A DNA stretch of 64,000 nt from Paenibacillus agricola (GCF_011440305.1 NZ_JAAOIW010000003.1:613577-677576), one strand, 5' to 3'; positions 18,794 to 28,028 are shown, counted from the first letter of the stretch. Notes: generated from the sequence alone by a model not told the origin. Numbers and translations are program-made.

Positions 18794-19699
18794 TTACAAT
18801 CGAACCTGGCCTGAACCTCCCTGCAGCTCTGCTTTGCCTGCCTCCTCCAGCTCCACATCCCATGTAAGCTGGCGAAAGTCCGAAGCCTCTTCCGTGCTAC
18901 CGAGCCATCCGATAAAGTCATTCCAGATCGACACCGTCCATGGCGAATCAATTTGTGCTGTCGTATAGATATCCTCCCTTAAGCGGATAAAACCGAATAT
19001 ATCGCGTACCTGCGACTTTTCAGCTTGGACGACAGTAAGCTCAGCCAGATGCGGGGGAATGAAGAGTACACCTGACGGCGTTCCTAGCACCACATCACCT
19101 GGAAGACATATTGCTTTGCCAATCCGGCAAGGTGTATTTAAGCCGACCATTGTAACATCGGCAATTGCCGTTGGGTCACTGCCTCGATAATACATATTAA
19201 TCCCTTCAATGCCCACGATTTGCTGTGTATCACGGATTCCACCCCAGATGACAGCACCACCCCGTTTGGTTTTGGCTGCAATCGCCGTCGAGAGATTACC
19301 ACCCACATAGGTGCCTTGATGAACCTTGTCGAACAGGTCGACTACCACCACATCATCCTCCTGCAGCGTATCGATCACCCACTGATTGAAAAAGCCATTC
19401 CTGTTTTCCTGCCCATGGCCATAATGCAACAAGGTATCGTGTAAATCGGGACGTTTGGGAACCATGACCGAGGTCACTGCCCGCCCAACCATCACTCGAT
19501 TTGGATGTATGATTTTTAAATCACCTTCAAATTGAAAGGTATACCCGTGATTCCAAAGTGTCCCCCAGGCTTCCTCCAAGGTAATTCTCGCCATACGCCG
19601 CAAAATATCGTCAGCCACCTTGGGCCGGCCATTAGGAAATCTCTCGCCCTGCCAAAGTGGTGTAAGCTGGATCATGTCATCCCGATTATCATAATTCAA
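18794..19699 (-). CDS. RraA-like family protein (aldolase/demethylmenaquinone methyltransferase-like fold)
   Basis: RraA-fold protein of about 301 residues, longer than the 160-residue RNase E inhibitor because of N- and C-terminal extensions. The core GGNLSTAIAAKTKRGGAVIWGGIRDTQQI (about residues 132-160) has the G-x-RD pattern that binds metal and oxo-acid in the 4-hydroxy-4-methyl-2-oxoglutarate aldolase group. No RNase E is expected here, so an oxo-acid aldolase or decarboxylase role in sugar-acid breakdown is more likely. The start is probably TTG 19699 with AGAAGG 7 nt upstream; the frame is open to 19759 but without a ribosome binding site. Confidence 0.78.
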   Translation of the reverse strand: MNYDNRDDMIQLTPLWQGERFPNGRPKVADDILRRMARITLEEAWGTLWNHGYTFQFEGDLKIIHPNRVMVGRAVTSVMVPKRPDLHDTLLHYGHGQENRNGFFNQWVIDTLQEDDVVVVDLFDKVHQGTYVGGNLSTAIAAKTKRGGAVIWGGIRDTQQIVGIEGINMYYRGSDPTAIADVTMVGLNTPCRIGKAICLPGDVVLGTPSGVLFIPPHLAELTVVQAEKSQVRDIFGFIRLREDIYTTAQIDSPWTVSIWNDFIGWLGSTEEASDFRQLTWDVELEEAGKAELQGGSGQVRL

Positions 19700-19972
19700 G
19701 CTAAGCCCTTCTTTCCTTTTATTAAGTCTTATAACTAAACCTCTTAACTTAAGTCCCACTTCTCATGTTAAGCGTTTTTTCTGTTTTGTCGATGCGGTTT
19801 TTTTACGTAAATTTTATAGCAGGGTTATAAATTTTTCGCTTTTCCACTTAACAACCTTATGATATTCCCCCCTATAGCTTATCAAATTCCCCTATATAGA
19901 GTCTCTGTCAGTATGTATATTGGAAATAAGAGGAGGGATTACAAAAGGAATTAAATAAGTAACCAATTTAAT

Positions 19973-19986
19973 TGTATGCGTTTACA
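19973..19986 (+). promoter_or_regulatory. LacI/CcpA-type operator before the sugar ABC operon
   Basis: TGTATGCGTTTACA is a near-palindrome centred on CG with one mismatch to cre. It lies in the 530-bp gap 19700-20229, about 245 bp before the permease start. Apart from this operator and a GGAGG-like run at 19931 without a usable start, I see no gene and no convincing sigma-A promoter in that gap. Confidence 0.45.
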
Positions 19987-20229
19987 TTTGATCATTACTT
20001 TTATGTTCCTTTACCCTCACAAGCTCCTCTCAGATGATCATAGCCCGCCTCTCAACTACCGCATTGATGCTCAGCCACCATGTGTATTTTCCCCTGCAAT
20101 CAGCCAAATTAACGTAAATAAGAGTGGTTAAAAAATCAAACAATATCATAAATTCCTCACCTGTGCAGGTTAAACCCGCTTTGCTACACTGTGAAAGTAC
20201 TCGAAACCTATGATAAGGGATGTGAATAT

Positions 20230-21186
20230 ATGGCGGTTAAAGAAATAACAAATGTAAACACGGTAGCCGAGCTGCCAGTCCGCAAAAGTAAAAGAAACTT
20301 ATTCAGCAATCATTTGGATGGATATATATTTATCTCCCCTTGGCTGCTTGGGTTTTTGCTGCTAACCGTTTGGCCGATCGGGCGGTCCTTCTATCTGTCC
20401 TTTACGGAGTATTCACTTCTGGAGCAGCCGGTGTGGATCGGATTAGATAACTACACAGAAATCTTTTTAAAGGATAACCTGTTCAAAAAATCGCTGGGCG
20501 TTACCTTTACCTTTGTGCTTTTCTCGTTGCCTCTCAAATTGTTCTTCTCATTGATGGTTGCGATCCTGCTTAATAAAAATCTCAAGGGCATGAACCTGTA
20601 CCGCACCGCCATCTACTTTCCTTCCCTAATCGGTGGCAGCGTCGCCGTATCCGTCCTCTGGCGTAATTTGTTTGGCCTTGATGGGTATGTCAATCAGGTG
20701 CTCTCTTGGGTTGGCATTCAAGGAAGAGCCTGGATCGCCAACCCGGATACTTCGCTCGGCACGCTCGTTTTGCTCAATGTCTGGCAATTTGGCTCCACCA
20801 TGGTTATCTTCCTGGCCGGCCTCAAACAAATACCTAAGGATTTATATGAATCAGCCTCGGTAGATGGTGCAGGCAAAGTACGTCAATTTTTCCATATCAC
20901 CTTACCTATGCTCTCCCCTGTTATGTTTTTCAATGTCATCCTTGGAATTATCGGCTCCTTTCAAACCTTTACCTCCGCATTCATTATTACGACTGGTGGA
21001 CCCGCAAACTCTACTTATATGTATGCTTTTTATCTTTACGAAAAGGCTTTCAAACATTATCAAATGGGATATGCATCCTCTCTGGCCTGGATCTTGCTCG
21101 TCATCATTGCCATTATGACCGGTCTAAACTTCTTGGCCTCTAAGTATTGGGTATTTTATGAGTCGGAAGGAGGGAATGACAAATGA
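20230..21186 (+). CDS. Sugar ABC transporter permease (CUT1, MalF-like)
   Basis: 318-residue inner-membrane permease with six segments. The binding-protein-dependent transport signature (EAA loop) is YESASVDGAGKVRQFFHITLPMLSP, near residue 217. The start chosen is ATG 20230, with AAGGGA upstream; the open frame back to 20191 lacks a ribosome binding site. It is followed by the second permease with a 4-bp overlap. The ATPase is not in the cluster, as usual for CUT1 systems that share an MsmX-type ATPase. Confidence 0.9.
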   Translation: MAVKEITNVNTVAELPVRKSKRNLFSNHLDGYIFISPWLLGFLLLTVWPIGRSFYLSFTEYSLLEQPVWIGLDNYTEIFLKDNLFKKSLGVTFTFVLFSLPLKLFFSLMVAILLNKNLKGMNLYRTAIYFPSLIGGSVAVSVLWRNLFGLDGYVNQVLSWVGIQGRAWIANPDTSLGTLVLLNVWQFGSTMVIFLAGLKQIPKDLYESASVDGAGKVRQFFHITLPMLSPVMFFNVILGIIGSFQTFTSAFIITTGGPANSTYMYAFYLYEKAFKHYQMGYASSLAWILLVIIAIMTGLNFLASKYWVFYESEGGNDK

Positions 21187-22019
21187 ACAAAGCTATCGGA
21201 TTCAGCACATTTCGCAGCCATTTCATCCTGCTCGTGTTTTCATTCATTATGATTTATCCCGTCTTCTGGTGGCTGGGCGCTTCGCTCAAAACCGTAACAG
21301 ATATGAAATCTTCATCCATTTGGCCAACCACTTTTATGTGGGAGAACTATACCAAGGGCTGGGCCTTCTCGGCCAAATACAGCTTTACGACATTTTTTAT
21401 GAACACCTTGATCATGGAATTTTGGAACGTGCTGGGGGGCGTGCTCAGCAGTGCAGTAGTCGCCTTTGGCTTTGCCCGAATTAATTTTAAGTTCCGCTCC
21501 TTCTGGTTTTCCATTTTGCTGCTCACTTTAATGCTTCCCGGACAAGTTACCATCGTGCCGCAATATATTATGTTCAACAATTGGGGGTTGGTGAACAGCT
21601 ACATCCCGCTCATCCTTCCCCATTTCTTAGGGGGCGGTGCCTTCTTCATATTTCTGGTCGTCCAGTTTATTCGCGGTATTCCCAAAGAGCTTGACGAAGC
21701 TGCCAAAATTGACGGAGCCTCTGTTTATAAGACGTTCTCTCACATTATTTTTCCATTAATCAAACCAGCGTTGGTGTCGGTAGCGATTTTCACGTTTATA
21801 TGGAGCTGGGATGACTTCTTTGGCCAAGTTCTGTATTTAAGCTCTATCGATAAATATACGGTTGGTTTAGCACTTCGCATGTTTATTGACCAGTTCGAAA
21901 TCCAGTGGGGCCAGCTCTTGGCAATGTCCTTGTTATCGGTTGTTCCGTCCGTCATCTTGTTTGTAACCGCACAAAAGCATTTCGTTGAAGGTATCGCCAC
22001 AACCGGCATAAAAGGATAA
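21183..22019 (+). CDS. Sugar ABC transporter permease (CUT1, MalG-like)
   Basis: 278-residue permease with six membrane segments and the EAA motif KELDEAAKIDGASVYKTFSHIIFPLIKPA near residue 180. Its ATG overlaps the stop of the first permease (ATGA). It is paired with the solute-binding protein downstream. The 244-bp gap to that gene (22020-22263) holds only the ribosome binding site of the next gene and no recognisable structure. Confidence 0.9.
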   Translation: MNKAIGFSTFRSHFILLVFSFIMIYPVFWWLGASLKTVTDMKSSSIWPTTFMWENYTKGWAFSAKYSFTTFFMNTLIMEFWNVLGGVLSSAVVAFGFARINFKFRSFWFSILLLTLMLPGQVTIVPQYIMFNNWGLVNSYIPLILPHFLGGGAFFIFLVVQFIRGIPKELDEAAKIDGASVYKTFSHIIFPLIKPALVSVAIFTFIWSWDDFFGQVLYLSSIDKYTVGLALRMFIDQFEIQWGQLLAMSLLSVVPSVILFVTAQKHFVEGIATTGIKG

Positions 22020-22263
22020 ACGGTTTTGATAGCTGGTAACACCTGCTTCCACGAATGTTGGCCACATTCTGGAGTGTAACATGTGCAATACGTGCATACG
22101 CATTACTGAATTACAGCATTGCAGGCCCATCGGCCTCACGGAAGGCCATACAATCCAGTCATGAGCTAGCCATGGCTTGGCATCGTTCGCTACGCTGTGC
22201 AGGCAGATCGACTAACTGGTGGAGCCTCTGTAAAACTATATGATTTAGGGGAGTGTATCTATA

Positions 22264-23577
22264 ATGAAATCCAATAAAAAGAAAAACCTTTTGCTCGCCA
22301 TGCTTGCTTTTTCCTTGGTGCTGACCGCTTGCTCCAAAGCCGTGGAAACTACAGGGACGGGTACCCCAGCCAAGGATACACCCACTGCGGCCACACCTGC
22401 CGATATGCGCATTATGTGGTGGGGAGCGGACGACCGTCATCAAGCTACAACCAAAGTGCTCGACATGTATTCGGCTAAAAATACGAACATTAAATTCACT
22501 TCCGAATATATGGCATGGGATGGATTCTGGGCCAAGCTCCCTACGCTTGCTGCCTCCAACTCAATGACCGATATTTTGCAAATGGATGGAGCTTATATTA
22601 ATGAGTATGCCAAAAAAGGCTTGCTCATGGATCTGTCTGACGTTGACTTAAAGGGGCTTGTTGATCCGAGAATTGTTAATAACGTCAAGATCGATGGTAA
22701 ATTATATGGAATTCCGCTTAGCCACAACGGTTCAGGCATCGCTTACAATAAGACGGAGCTGGAGGCAGCTGGCGTAAAGCTGCCCAAAAAGGACTGGACA
22801 TGGGATGAATACTTCGCCTTTGTGAAAGAAGCCCACGAGAAGCTGCCGAAGGGCAAGTATGCCTTCACAGATAATACAAGCGTATGGGATTGGTACCAAT
22901 TTTACCAAACCTCCAACGGCAAGGGTCCCATCATGCAGGATGGAACCAAATTTAACCTGGATAAGGACCTTTGGTTTAAATTCCAAAATATGCATGAGCA
23001 ATGGCGTGCAGACGGCTCGCTTCCTTCAGCAGAAACCTCCTCTGCCTATAAGGACAATGATCCTAAAGCCGATGCCATGGTATCCGGCGTTATGGCTAGA
23101 GCTGTAACTGTTGGCTCTGTTGGCGTTATGGAAACGTTAAATCCAGGCAAAATTGCCGTCGTCAACAACCCTGTTGGCCCTAGCGGTGGCGGATGGGCGC
23201 AGGCTACGATCTTCCTGAGCATGAGCAAGAGCTCCAAATATGCAGTTGAAGGGAAAAAATTTCTTCAATATTTCATTTCTGATCCAGAAGCTGGAAAAAC
23301 TCTCGGCTTGACACGTGGTGTTCCCATCAACGATACGATCTACAAAGCCTTGGAGCCAACATTAAGTAAAAAGGATTTAATGGGCAAGGAATTGTTAGCT
23401 ACTGCCTTGGATAAGGCACTTCCGTTCTATCCTGCGCCACAAGGCTGGTCCGATTTCGTCAGTCTTTACAAAGCGGAAATGGAATCCGTTATGTTCAAAA
23501 AGCAGACTATAGAGCAAGCTTATGACAAAATCGTCGCCAAAGGCAAAGAAACCGAAGCCAAATTGAACAAAAAGTAA
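22264..23577 (+). CDS. Sugar-binding lipoprotein of ABC transporter (family 1)
   Basis: 437-residue extracellular solute-binding protein. The signal peptide ends LVLTAC, with Cys23 as the lipid anchor. The mature part has the family 1 pattern (IMWWGADDRHQATTKVLDMY; LPTLAASNSMTDILQMDGAYINEYAKKGLLMDLS; GIPLSHNGSGIAYNK). Ligand probably a sugar-acid oligo- or disaccharide given mannonate dehydratase next door; this is inference. AGGGGAGTG precedes the ATG. Confidence 0.9.
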   Translation: MKSNKKKNLLLAMLAFSLVLTACSKAVETTGTGTPAKDTPTAATPADMRIMWWGADDRHQATTKVLDMYSAKNTNIKFTSEYMAWDGFWAKLPTLAASNSMTDILQMDGAYINEYAKKGLLMDLSDVDLKGLVDPRIVNNVKIDGKLYGIPLSHNGSGIAYNKTELEAAGVKLPKKDWTWDEYFAFVKEAHEKLPKGKYAFTDNTSVWDWYQFYQTSNGKGPIMQDGTKFNLDKDLWFKFQNMHEQWRADGSLPSAETSSAYKDNDPKADAMVSGVMARAVTVGSVGVMETLNPGKIAVVNNPVGPSGGGWAQATIFLSMSKSSKYAVEGKKFLQYFISDPEAGKTLGLTRGVPINDTIYKALEPTLSKKDLMGKELLATALDKALPFYPAPQGWSDFVSLYKAEMESVMFKKQTIEQAYDKIVAKGKETEAKLNKK

Positions 23578-23648
23578 GTCGTTCAGACCATTTTAATAAA
23601 AACAGACTATCATAAAAAGGCAGACCATTTCTTAAGAGGAGGCATGAT

Positions 23649-24650
23649 ATGTTTCAATTAGCCGAGTTTTTTCCCGGATACCCGAGCAGGCTTTGGCATC
23701 TTGCCAAGCAGATGGGAATTGCTTATGCCGTCGGACCGCTTCCTAAAGAGGAGCATGGCATGAAACCCTGGGACTACATGAATTTGGTGCAAATGAAGCA
23801 AAGATTTGGCGATTTCGGGCTCGACCTGCAGGTTATCGAATCCGCACCTGAGACGAATCGAATCAAGCTGGGGCTGCCCGGTCGGGATGAAGAAATCGAT
23901 ATTATGTGCCAATTCATTACGAATATGGGCGCAGCCGGCATTTCCGTGCTTTGCTATAATTTTATGGCGCAATTTAATTGGTTTCGAACCTCGACGACCA
24001 TTCGTACCCGTGGAGGCGCGCTTGTCTCCGGCTATGATCATTCCTTGCTTGCGGATGCACCACTCACGGAGGCCGGTATCGTCACAGAGGACCAGCTGTG
24101 GGACAATCTGCACTATTATTTGGAACGGATCGTCCCTGTTGCGGAGAAGGCGAAGGTCAAGCTCGCACTGCATCCCGACGATCCCCCGATCTCCCCGATA
24201 CGCGGAGTATCAAGGATCCTGCGCAATTCAGAAGCGCTGCAACGCGCAATTGATTTGGTGCCCAGCCCCTACAGTGGCATTACGTTATGCCAAGGCACCT
24301 TAGCCACGGCTGGCGAAGATATCCCAAGCGTCATCCGCAAGTTTGCTGCGCAGGATAAAATTTTCTTCGTCCATTTCCGCGATGTACGTGGAACGCCTGA
24401 AAAGTTCGAGGAAACGTTCCATGACGACGGCAAAACCGATATGCTGGAAGCCATGCGTACCTATTACGAGGTTGGGTTCCAGGGGCCGGCACGACCTGAC
24501 CATGTTCCTACCATGGAGGGCGAAGATAATACACATCCCGGCTATGAATTATTGGGGCGTTTATACGGTGTTGGCTATATCAAAGGACTTATGGAGGCGG
24601 TAAGTGCCGATAAGAGATTTAGCCCTGAGCCCGTTCTGAATCATAATTGA
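23649..24650 (+). CDS. uxuA: Mannonate dehydratase (UxuA family)
   Basis: Dehydrates D-mannonate to 2-keto-3-deoxygluconate in hexuronate breakdown. At 333 residues it is shorter than the typical 350-390. Visible motifs are HPDDPP (near residue 177), LCQGTLATAGEDI, VHFRDVRG and the C-terminal RPDHVPTMEGEDN, which carries metal and active-site residues. An AAGAGGAGG site precedes the ATG. It sits directly behind the sugar ABC operon, pointing to uptake of a glucuronate- or mannuronate-containing compound. No uxaC, uxuB or kdgK is in the window. Confidence 0.85.
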   Translation: MFQLAEFFPGYPSRLWHLAKQMGIAYAVGPLPKEEHGMKPWDYMNLVQMKQRFGDFGLDLQVIESAPETNRIKLGLPGRDEEIDIMCQFITNMGAAGISVLCYNFMAQFNWFRTSTTIRTRGGALVSGYDHSLLADAPLTEAGIVTEDQLWDNLHYYLERIVPVAEKAKVKLALHPDDPPISPIRGVSRILRNSEALQRAIDLVPSPYSGITLCQGTLATAGEDIPSVIRKFAAQDKIFFVHFRDVRGTPEKFEETFHDDGKTDMLEAMRTYYEVGFQGPARPDHVPTMEGEDNTHPGYELLGRLYGVGYIKGLMEAVSADKRFSPEPVLNHN

Positions 24651-24688
24651 TCTGAATCATAATTGAATGGAATGACTGGTGACTGGAA

Positions 24689-24733
24689 AAAGAACCTTAA
24701 TCCCTACTTAAATAGTAGGGATTAAGGTTCTTT
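24689..24733. terminator. Perfect 20-bp bidirectional terminator
   Basis: The arm 24689-24708 is the exact reverse complement of 24714-24733, with a 5-nt loop TAAAT and T-runs in both directions. It separates the convergent uxuA and enolase-superfamily genes. Confidence 0.93.
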
Positions 24734-24818
24734 CTCTTTCAATCAACGCAGCTGCAGCCTGTAAAGCGTTTCTCCATTCCTGCAAGGAAGCGTCAGACGC
24801 TTTGACAGCTAAAATTGA

Positions 24819-26207
24819 TCAGCTCCACAGCCGGTCATTGGACACCGAATGATTCCATTCGTCCGTTGACTCCCACAAGCCTGGAATAGCCTCGTGTAGA
24901 TGCTCGGCTATCACCTCATCATTCAACGCATCGATACCGAGCCCTGGGGCATCTGGCACAGTGATAAAGCCATTCTGGATCAGAGGCTTGGGAAGTGAAC
25001 GCCCAATAACGATATCATCCCACCACGACACATGGTCGGAATGGAATTCAAGCGCGAGGAAATTTTCCGTTGCTGCCGCACAATGCACTGCAGCCAAGCA
25101 GGCAATCGGGCTCTCCGCCATATGAATTGCCATGGCTACGGCGTACTCTTGAGCCATATCACCGATTTTTTTCGTTTCCAGAATGCCGCCTGTGCTCAAC
25201 AGGTCTGGATGAATTACGGAAACGCCACCTGATTCCAGCAAAGGCTTAAAATTTTCCTTCAAATAAATATCTTCACCTGTGCAAATTGGGGTTGTCACGG
25301 CCCTTGAAAGTCTGACGTATAAGTCCGTGTATTGCCATGGAATCATATCCTCCATCCAAGCAAGATTATATTTATCGATCCGGCGCCCCAGCTTGATGCA
25401 ATCCTCCAGGCCGATATGCCCGAAATGGTCAATCGCCAGTGGTACCTCATAGCCAATCACCGAGCGCACATCGCTTACATATTGCTCAAGCATATCCAGT
25501 CCTTTTTCAGTCACATGAATTCCTGTGAACGGATGGGCTATATTATAGGCATCATACAGTCGATTCCGTGCATAGCAAAGCTCCGATTCGCTCATTTGCG
25601 TATGCTTGCGGTTGGCCCATGCCTCGGATAAGTTCCTCATATTCTCAAAGAAGCCCAGTGGTGCGCTCAAAGAACCCGGCTCGTGAATAATTTGGTTAAT
25701 TCCGAGATCCATTTTCAGAAAGGTGTATCCTTTTTCTATCCTCAATTTCAACGCATGACCCATCGACAGCCCCGTGTCTCTGCCCATCACATCGGTATCG
25801 CAATACATCCGGATCTTGTCGCGGAATTTGCCGCCCAGCATTTGATAAATCGGAATGCCGTAAGCTTTTCCAGCTAGGTCCCATAACGCAATTTCAATAC
25901 CGCTCACGCCTCCACCTTGCCGGGAATGGCCGCCGAATTGTTTAATCCGCCGAAAAAGCTTATCAATATTGCAAGGATTCTCGCCTAAAATCCGACACTT
26001 CAGCATCAACGCGTATCGTTTGTCAGCAGCGTCCCTCACCTCACCGTAGCCAACTAAACCTTGGTTCGTATAAATCTTGATCAAGCTGCAATGCATCGGA
26101 GCCCCATCAATATCTGCGAAGCGAACATCGGTAATTTTTAATTCCGCAGGAATTGAATACGTATTTACATAAGCGGTTGTACTTTCGAATGTTTCCTTTA
26201 CTAACAA
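24819..26207 (-). CDS. Enolase-superfamily sugar-acid dehydratase (mandelate racemase/MLE type)
   Basis: About 462 residues. The N-terminal capping domain (GYGEVRDAADKRYALMLK) is followed by the barrel with FLKMDLGIN (general base region), metal ligands in AIDHFGHIG, WMEDMIPW and CTGEDIY, and a later HPDLLSTGGI with the His-Asp pair. A long insertion of about 80 residues follows KMDLGIN, unusual compared with 380-400-residue relatives. Probably dehydrates an aldonate such as galactonate or mannonate. The best start is TTG 26207, with AAAGGAG 9 nt upstream; the ATG at 26216 abuts that site. Confidence 0.82.
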   Translation of the reverse strand: MLVKETFESTTAYVNTYSIPAELKITDVRFADIDGAPMHCSLIKIYTNQGLVGYGEVRDAADKRYALMLKCRILGENPCNIDKLFRRIKQFGGHSRQGGGVSGIEIALWDLAGKAYGIPIYQMLGGKFRDKIRMYCDTDVMGRDTGLSMGHALKLRIEKGYTFLKMDLGINQIIHEPGSLSAPLGFFENMRNLSEAWANRKHTQMSESELCYARNRLYDAYNIAHPFTGIHVTEKGLDMLEQYVSDVRSVIGYEVPLAIDHFGHIGLEDCIKLGRRIDKYNLAWMEDMIPWQYTDLYVRLSRAVTTPICTGEDIYLKENFKPLLESGGVSVIHPDLLSTGGILETKKIGDMAQEYAVAMAIHMAESPIACLAAVHCAAATENFLALEFHSDHVSWWDDIVIGRSLPKPLIQNGFITVPDAPGLGIDALNDEVIAEHLHEAIPGLWESTDEWNHSVSNDRLWS

Positions 26208-26279
26208 GCTAACCATCTCCTTTATCACATTATATAAAGCGTGTTCCTGAATTGGCAGGCTGTAAAATTATCATTTTGT

Positions 26280-26307
26280 TTGTTTTTTTAGTTCTTTTTC
26301 TTATAAT
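26280..26307 (+). promoter_or_regulatory. Promoter of the aldose-1-epimerase gene
   Basis: TTGTTT (26280-26285), 16-bp T-rich spacer, TATAAT (26302-26307), followed by AGGAGG four nt before the ATG at 26346. Confidence 0.55.
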
Positions 26308-26345
26308 AGAGGTTAGGTCATCAATATATCATCACAGGAGGAAAC

Positions 26346-27413
26346 ATGAGCTATCATCCGCATGCTAGTGAAGGGATTTATCAAGGAGAAAAAGCCATTT
26401 GGCTGCGTGCCTCTACCTATGAAGCTGCTATTCTGCCTGGAATAGGCGCCAACTTAATTGCTTTTCGCGATACAGACAGCCAATACCGTTTTTTACATGA
26501 GCCAGAGCCTGAAGAAATGGAAGCCTTTAAAGCAAGGCCCTACAGCTATGGAATCCCTGTGCTGTTCCCCCCCAACCGTTATGAGGATGGCGAATTTCGT
26601 TGGAACGGGAATATTTATAAGTTTCCTGTTAATGAACCAGCAACGGGCAACCATCTACATGGGTTTGTCCACAGCATCCCTTGGAAGGTTGAAGGATTTG
26701 GAAACGATTCCAATGAGAGCTGGGTCACCCTTACCTTAACCGTGACGGAAGGCCATTCCGTATATTCGTATATCCCCCATGCCTTTACGATCAAAATCCG
26801 ATACACCTTAAGCGAGCTTGGTCTATCCCAGCATGTTATTGTGCGTAACGATGGCGAAGCGCTTATGCCTTGCCTGCTGGCTTTCCATACCGCAATTAAT
26901 GCCCCTTTCGACCCGGCAAGCACTGCAGACGATTACCGCTTTAAGTTGACCATCGGCGATCGCTGGGAATTGGATGAGCGCATGCTGCCTACCGGTCGTT
27001 TTCAAAAATTGAGCCCTGGTGAAGCGAGCATGAAAGCCGAAGGGCTATCTCCTTTTTGGGAATCGATGGACAACCATTATACCGCTAGCCCGCAAAATGG
27101 GCGCAACCGGATGGAGCTGACCGATCTGCGCAGCAAGGTCACTCTTGTTTATGATGTGGGTACCAGCTACAAGCAGTGGATGATTTGGAATAACAATGCG
27201 ACGGAAGGCTTCTTCTGTCCAGAGCCTCAGGTTAATCTGGTTAACGCTCCGAACATAAAGCAAGAGCTGGATCGTGAACAAACAGGCTTATTCGGCCTGG
27301 AGCCCGGAGAAATCTGGGAGGAAACCAGCCGACTTTATTGTATTAAAGAACGTGCAGAGGCTGAATATGGTGCTACAGCGGCTGTCCATTCACAACGGAG
27401 CCAGCAGCGCTAA
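26346..27413 (+). CDS. Aldose-1-epimerase family protein
   Basis: Cytoplasmic galactose-mutarotase-like protein, 355 residues. Features are YGIPVLFPPNRYEDGEF (near residue 68), the active-site HLHGFVHSIPW (near 98), LAFHTAINAPFD (near 178) and a C-terminal FCPEPQ segment with the conserved Glu. Substrate unknown. It has an ideal AGGAGG site. The last dozen residues (GATAAVHSQRSQQR) look unrelated to the family. They run into an aminotransferase remnant, so the original C terminus may have been altered by the rearrangement. Confidence 0.85.
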   Translation: MSYHPHASEGIYQGEKAIWLRASTYEAAILPGIGANLIAFRDTDSQYRFLHEPEPEEMEAFKARPYSYGIPVLFPPNRYEDGEFRWNGNIYKFPVNEPATGNHLHGFVHSIPWKVEGFGNDSNESWVTLTLTVTEGHSVYSYIPHAFTIKIRYTLSELGLSQHVIVRNDGEALMPCLLAFHTAINAPFDPASTADDYRFKLTIGDRWELDERMLPTGRFQKLSPGEASMKAEGLSPFWESMDNHYTASPQNGRNRMELTDLRSKVTLVYDVGTSYKQWMIWNNNATEGFFCPEPQVNLVNAPNIKQELDREQTGLFGLEPGEIWEETSRLYCIKERAEAEYGATAAVHSQRSQQR

Positions 27414-27731
27414 CCGCCAAGGAGGAGGAAGTATATCCAGCAGCTGCGACTGCTGCTACAAGCAACTGCGCGCAGCAAATTAATTTATGTGATCCCGGAC
27501 TTCCAGAATCCAACCGGACGTTCGTGGAGCTTGAATGTCCTCATTAGCTGCCTCGAACAAAATGTCGCTTTCGTTCCCGGCGGAAGCTTCTATCCGAATG
27601 GCGGCCATGAGAACACGATTCGCTTAAACTATTCCAATATGGATGACGCGCGAATTCAAGAAGGGATTCACCGGCTTGGCAACGTGCTTATGCAAATTTT
27701 GGTTGCAGAGCGGGCTACCCACCAAGTATAG
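27414..27731 (+). pseudogene. Remnant of a PLP-dependent (MocR/2-aminoadipate-type) aminotransferase
   Basis: The frame reads LLQATARSKLIYVIPDFQNPTGRSW (the conserved PxFQNPTG aspartate-containing motif), then after a large internal deletion jumps to the C-terminal region NVAFVPGGSFYPNGGHENTIRLNYSNM to a stop at 27731. The PLP-lysine region is missing, so it cannot be active. No start codon or ribosome binding site fits. Confidence 0.8.
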
Positions 27732-27795
27732 CACCAAGCACGACGCAATAAGCTCCAACCGGAGTCAAACCCAAGTCCCCTGCGCGAGCCTGAGT

Positions 27796-27819
27796 AGCCC
27801 AAGCAGGCGGGCTTTTTTC
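27796..27819 (+). terminator. Terminator after the aminotransferase remnant
   Basis: AGCCC (27796-27800) pairs with GGGCT (27809-27813), then six Ts; an alternative pairing GCCTG/CAGGC also exists. Confidence 0.65.
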
Positions 27820-27867
27820 TTTGCATATGATAGGCGCATATATATATTTATCCCGCCCAGCAGACAC

Positions 27868-27894
27868 AAAAAAACCGCTAACCTGAGTTAGCGG
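27868..27894 (-). terminator. Terminator after tRNA-Lys
   Basis: CCGCTAAC (27875-27882), loop CTGA, GTTAGCGG (27887-27894), followed on the minus strand by seven Ts. Confidence 0.9.
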
Positions 27895-27912
27895 AATCAT
27901 TGTTATAAAATA

Positions 27913-27985
27913 TAGGCCCGGTGGGATTCGAACCCGCGACCAGATGATTAAGAGTCAACTGCTCTACCAACTGAGCTACGGACCT
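27913..27985 (-). tRNA. tRNA-Lys (anticodon CTT), with two stem mismatches
   Basis: A 73-nt cloverleaf on the minus strand. The 7-bp acceptor stem AGGTCCG/CGGGCCT has one G-U pair, the D-arm is TAGCTCAGTTGGTAGAGC, the anticodon loop CTCTTAA (anticodon CTT, codon AAG), and the T-loop TTCGAAT. The anticodon stem GTTGA/TCATC has a T-T mismatch at the second pair, and the T-stem GCGGG/CCCAC a C-A mismatch. No CCA is encoded. It is flanked by its own promoter and terminator, so it is expressed as a single-gene unit. Confidence 0.88.
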
Positions 27986-27998
27986 TTACTGCTTAGTT

Positions 27999-28028
27999 AT
28001 AATAGCACATCCCCTATACTAAATGCAA
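27999..28028 (-). promoter_or_regulatory. tRNA-Lys promoter
   Basis: On the minus strand TTGCAT (28023-28028), 18-bp spacer, TATTAT (27999-28004), about 14 nt before the tRNA 5' end. Confidence 0.7.

Noticed and set aside
19764-19782. GTTAAGCGTTTTTT as a possible catabolite operator for the RraA-like gene
   Set aside because: The spacing between TG and CG is off by one and the right half does not match.
27868-27985. tRNA-Lys as integration site of the mobile remnants
   Set aside because: The remnants lie 7 kb away and no duplicate of the tRNA 3' end is seen near the integrase relic.
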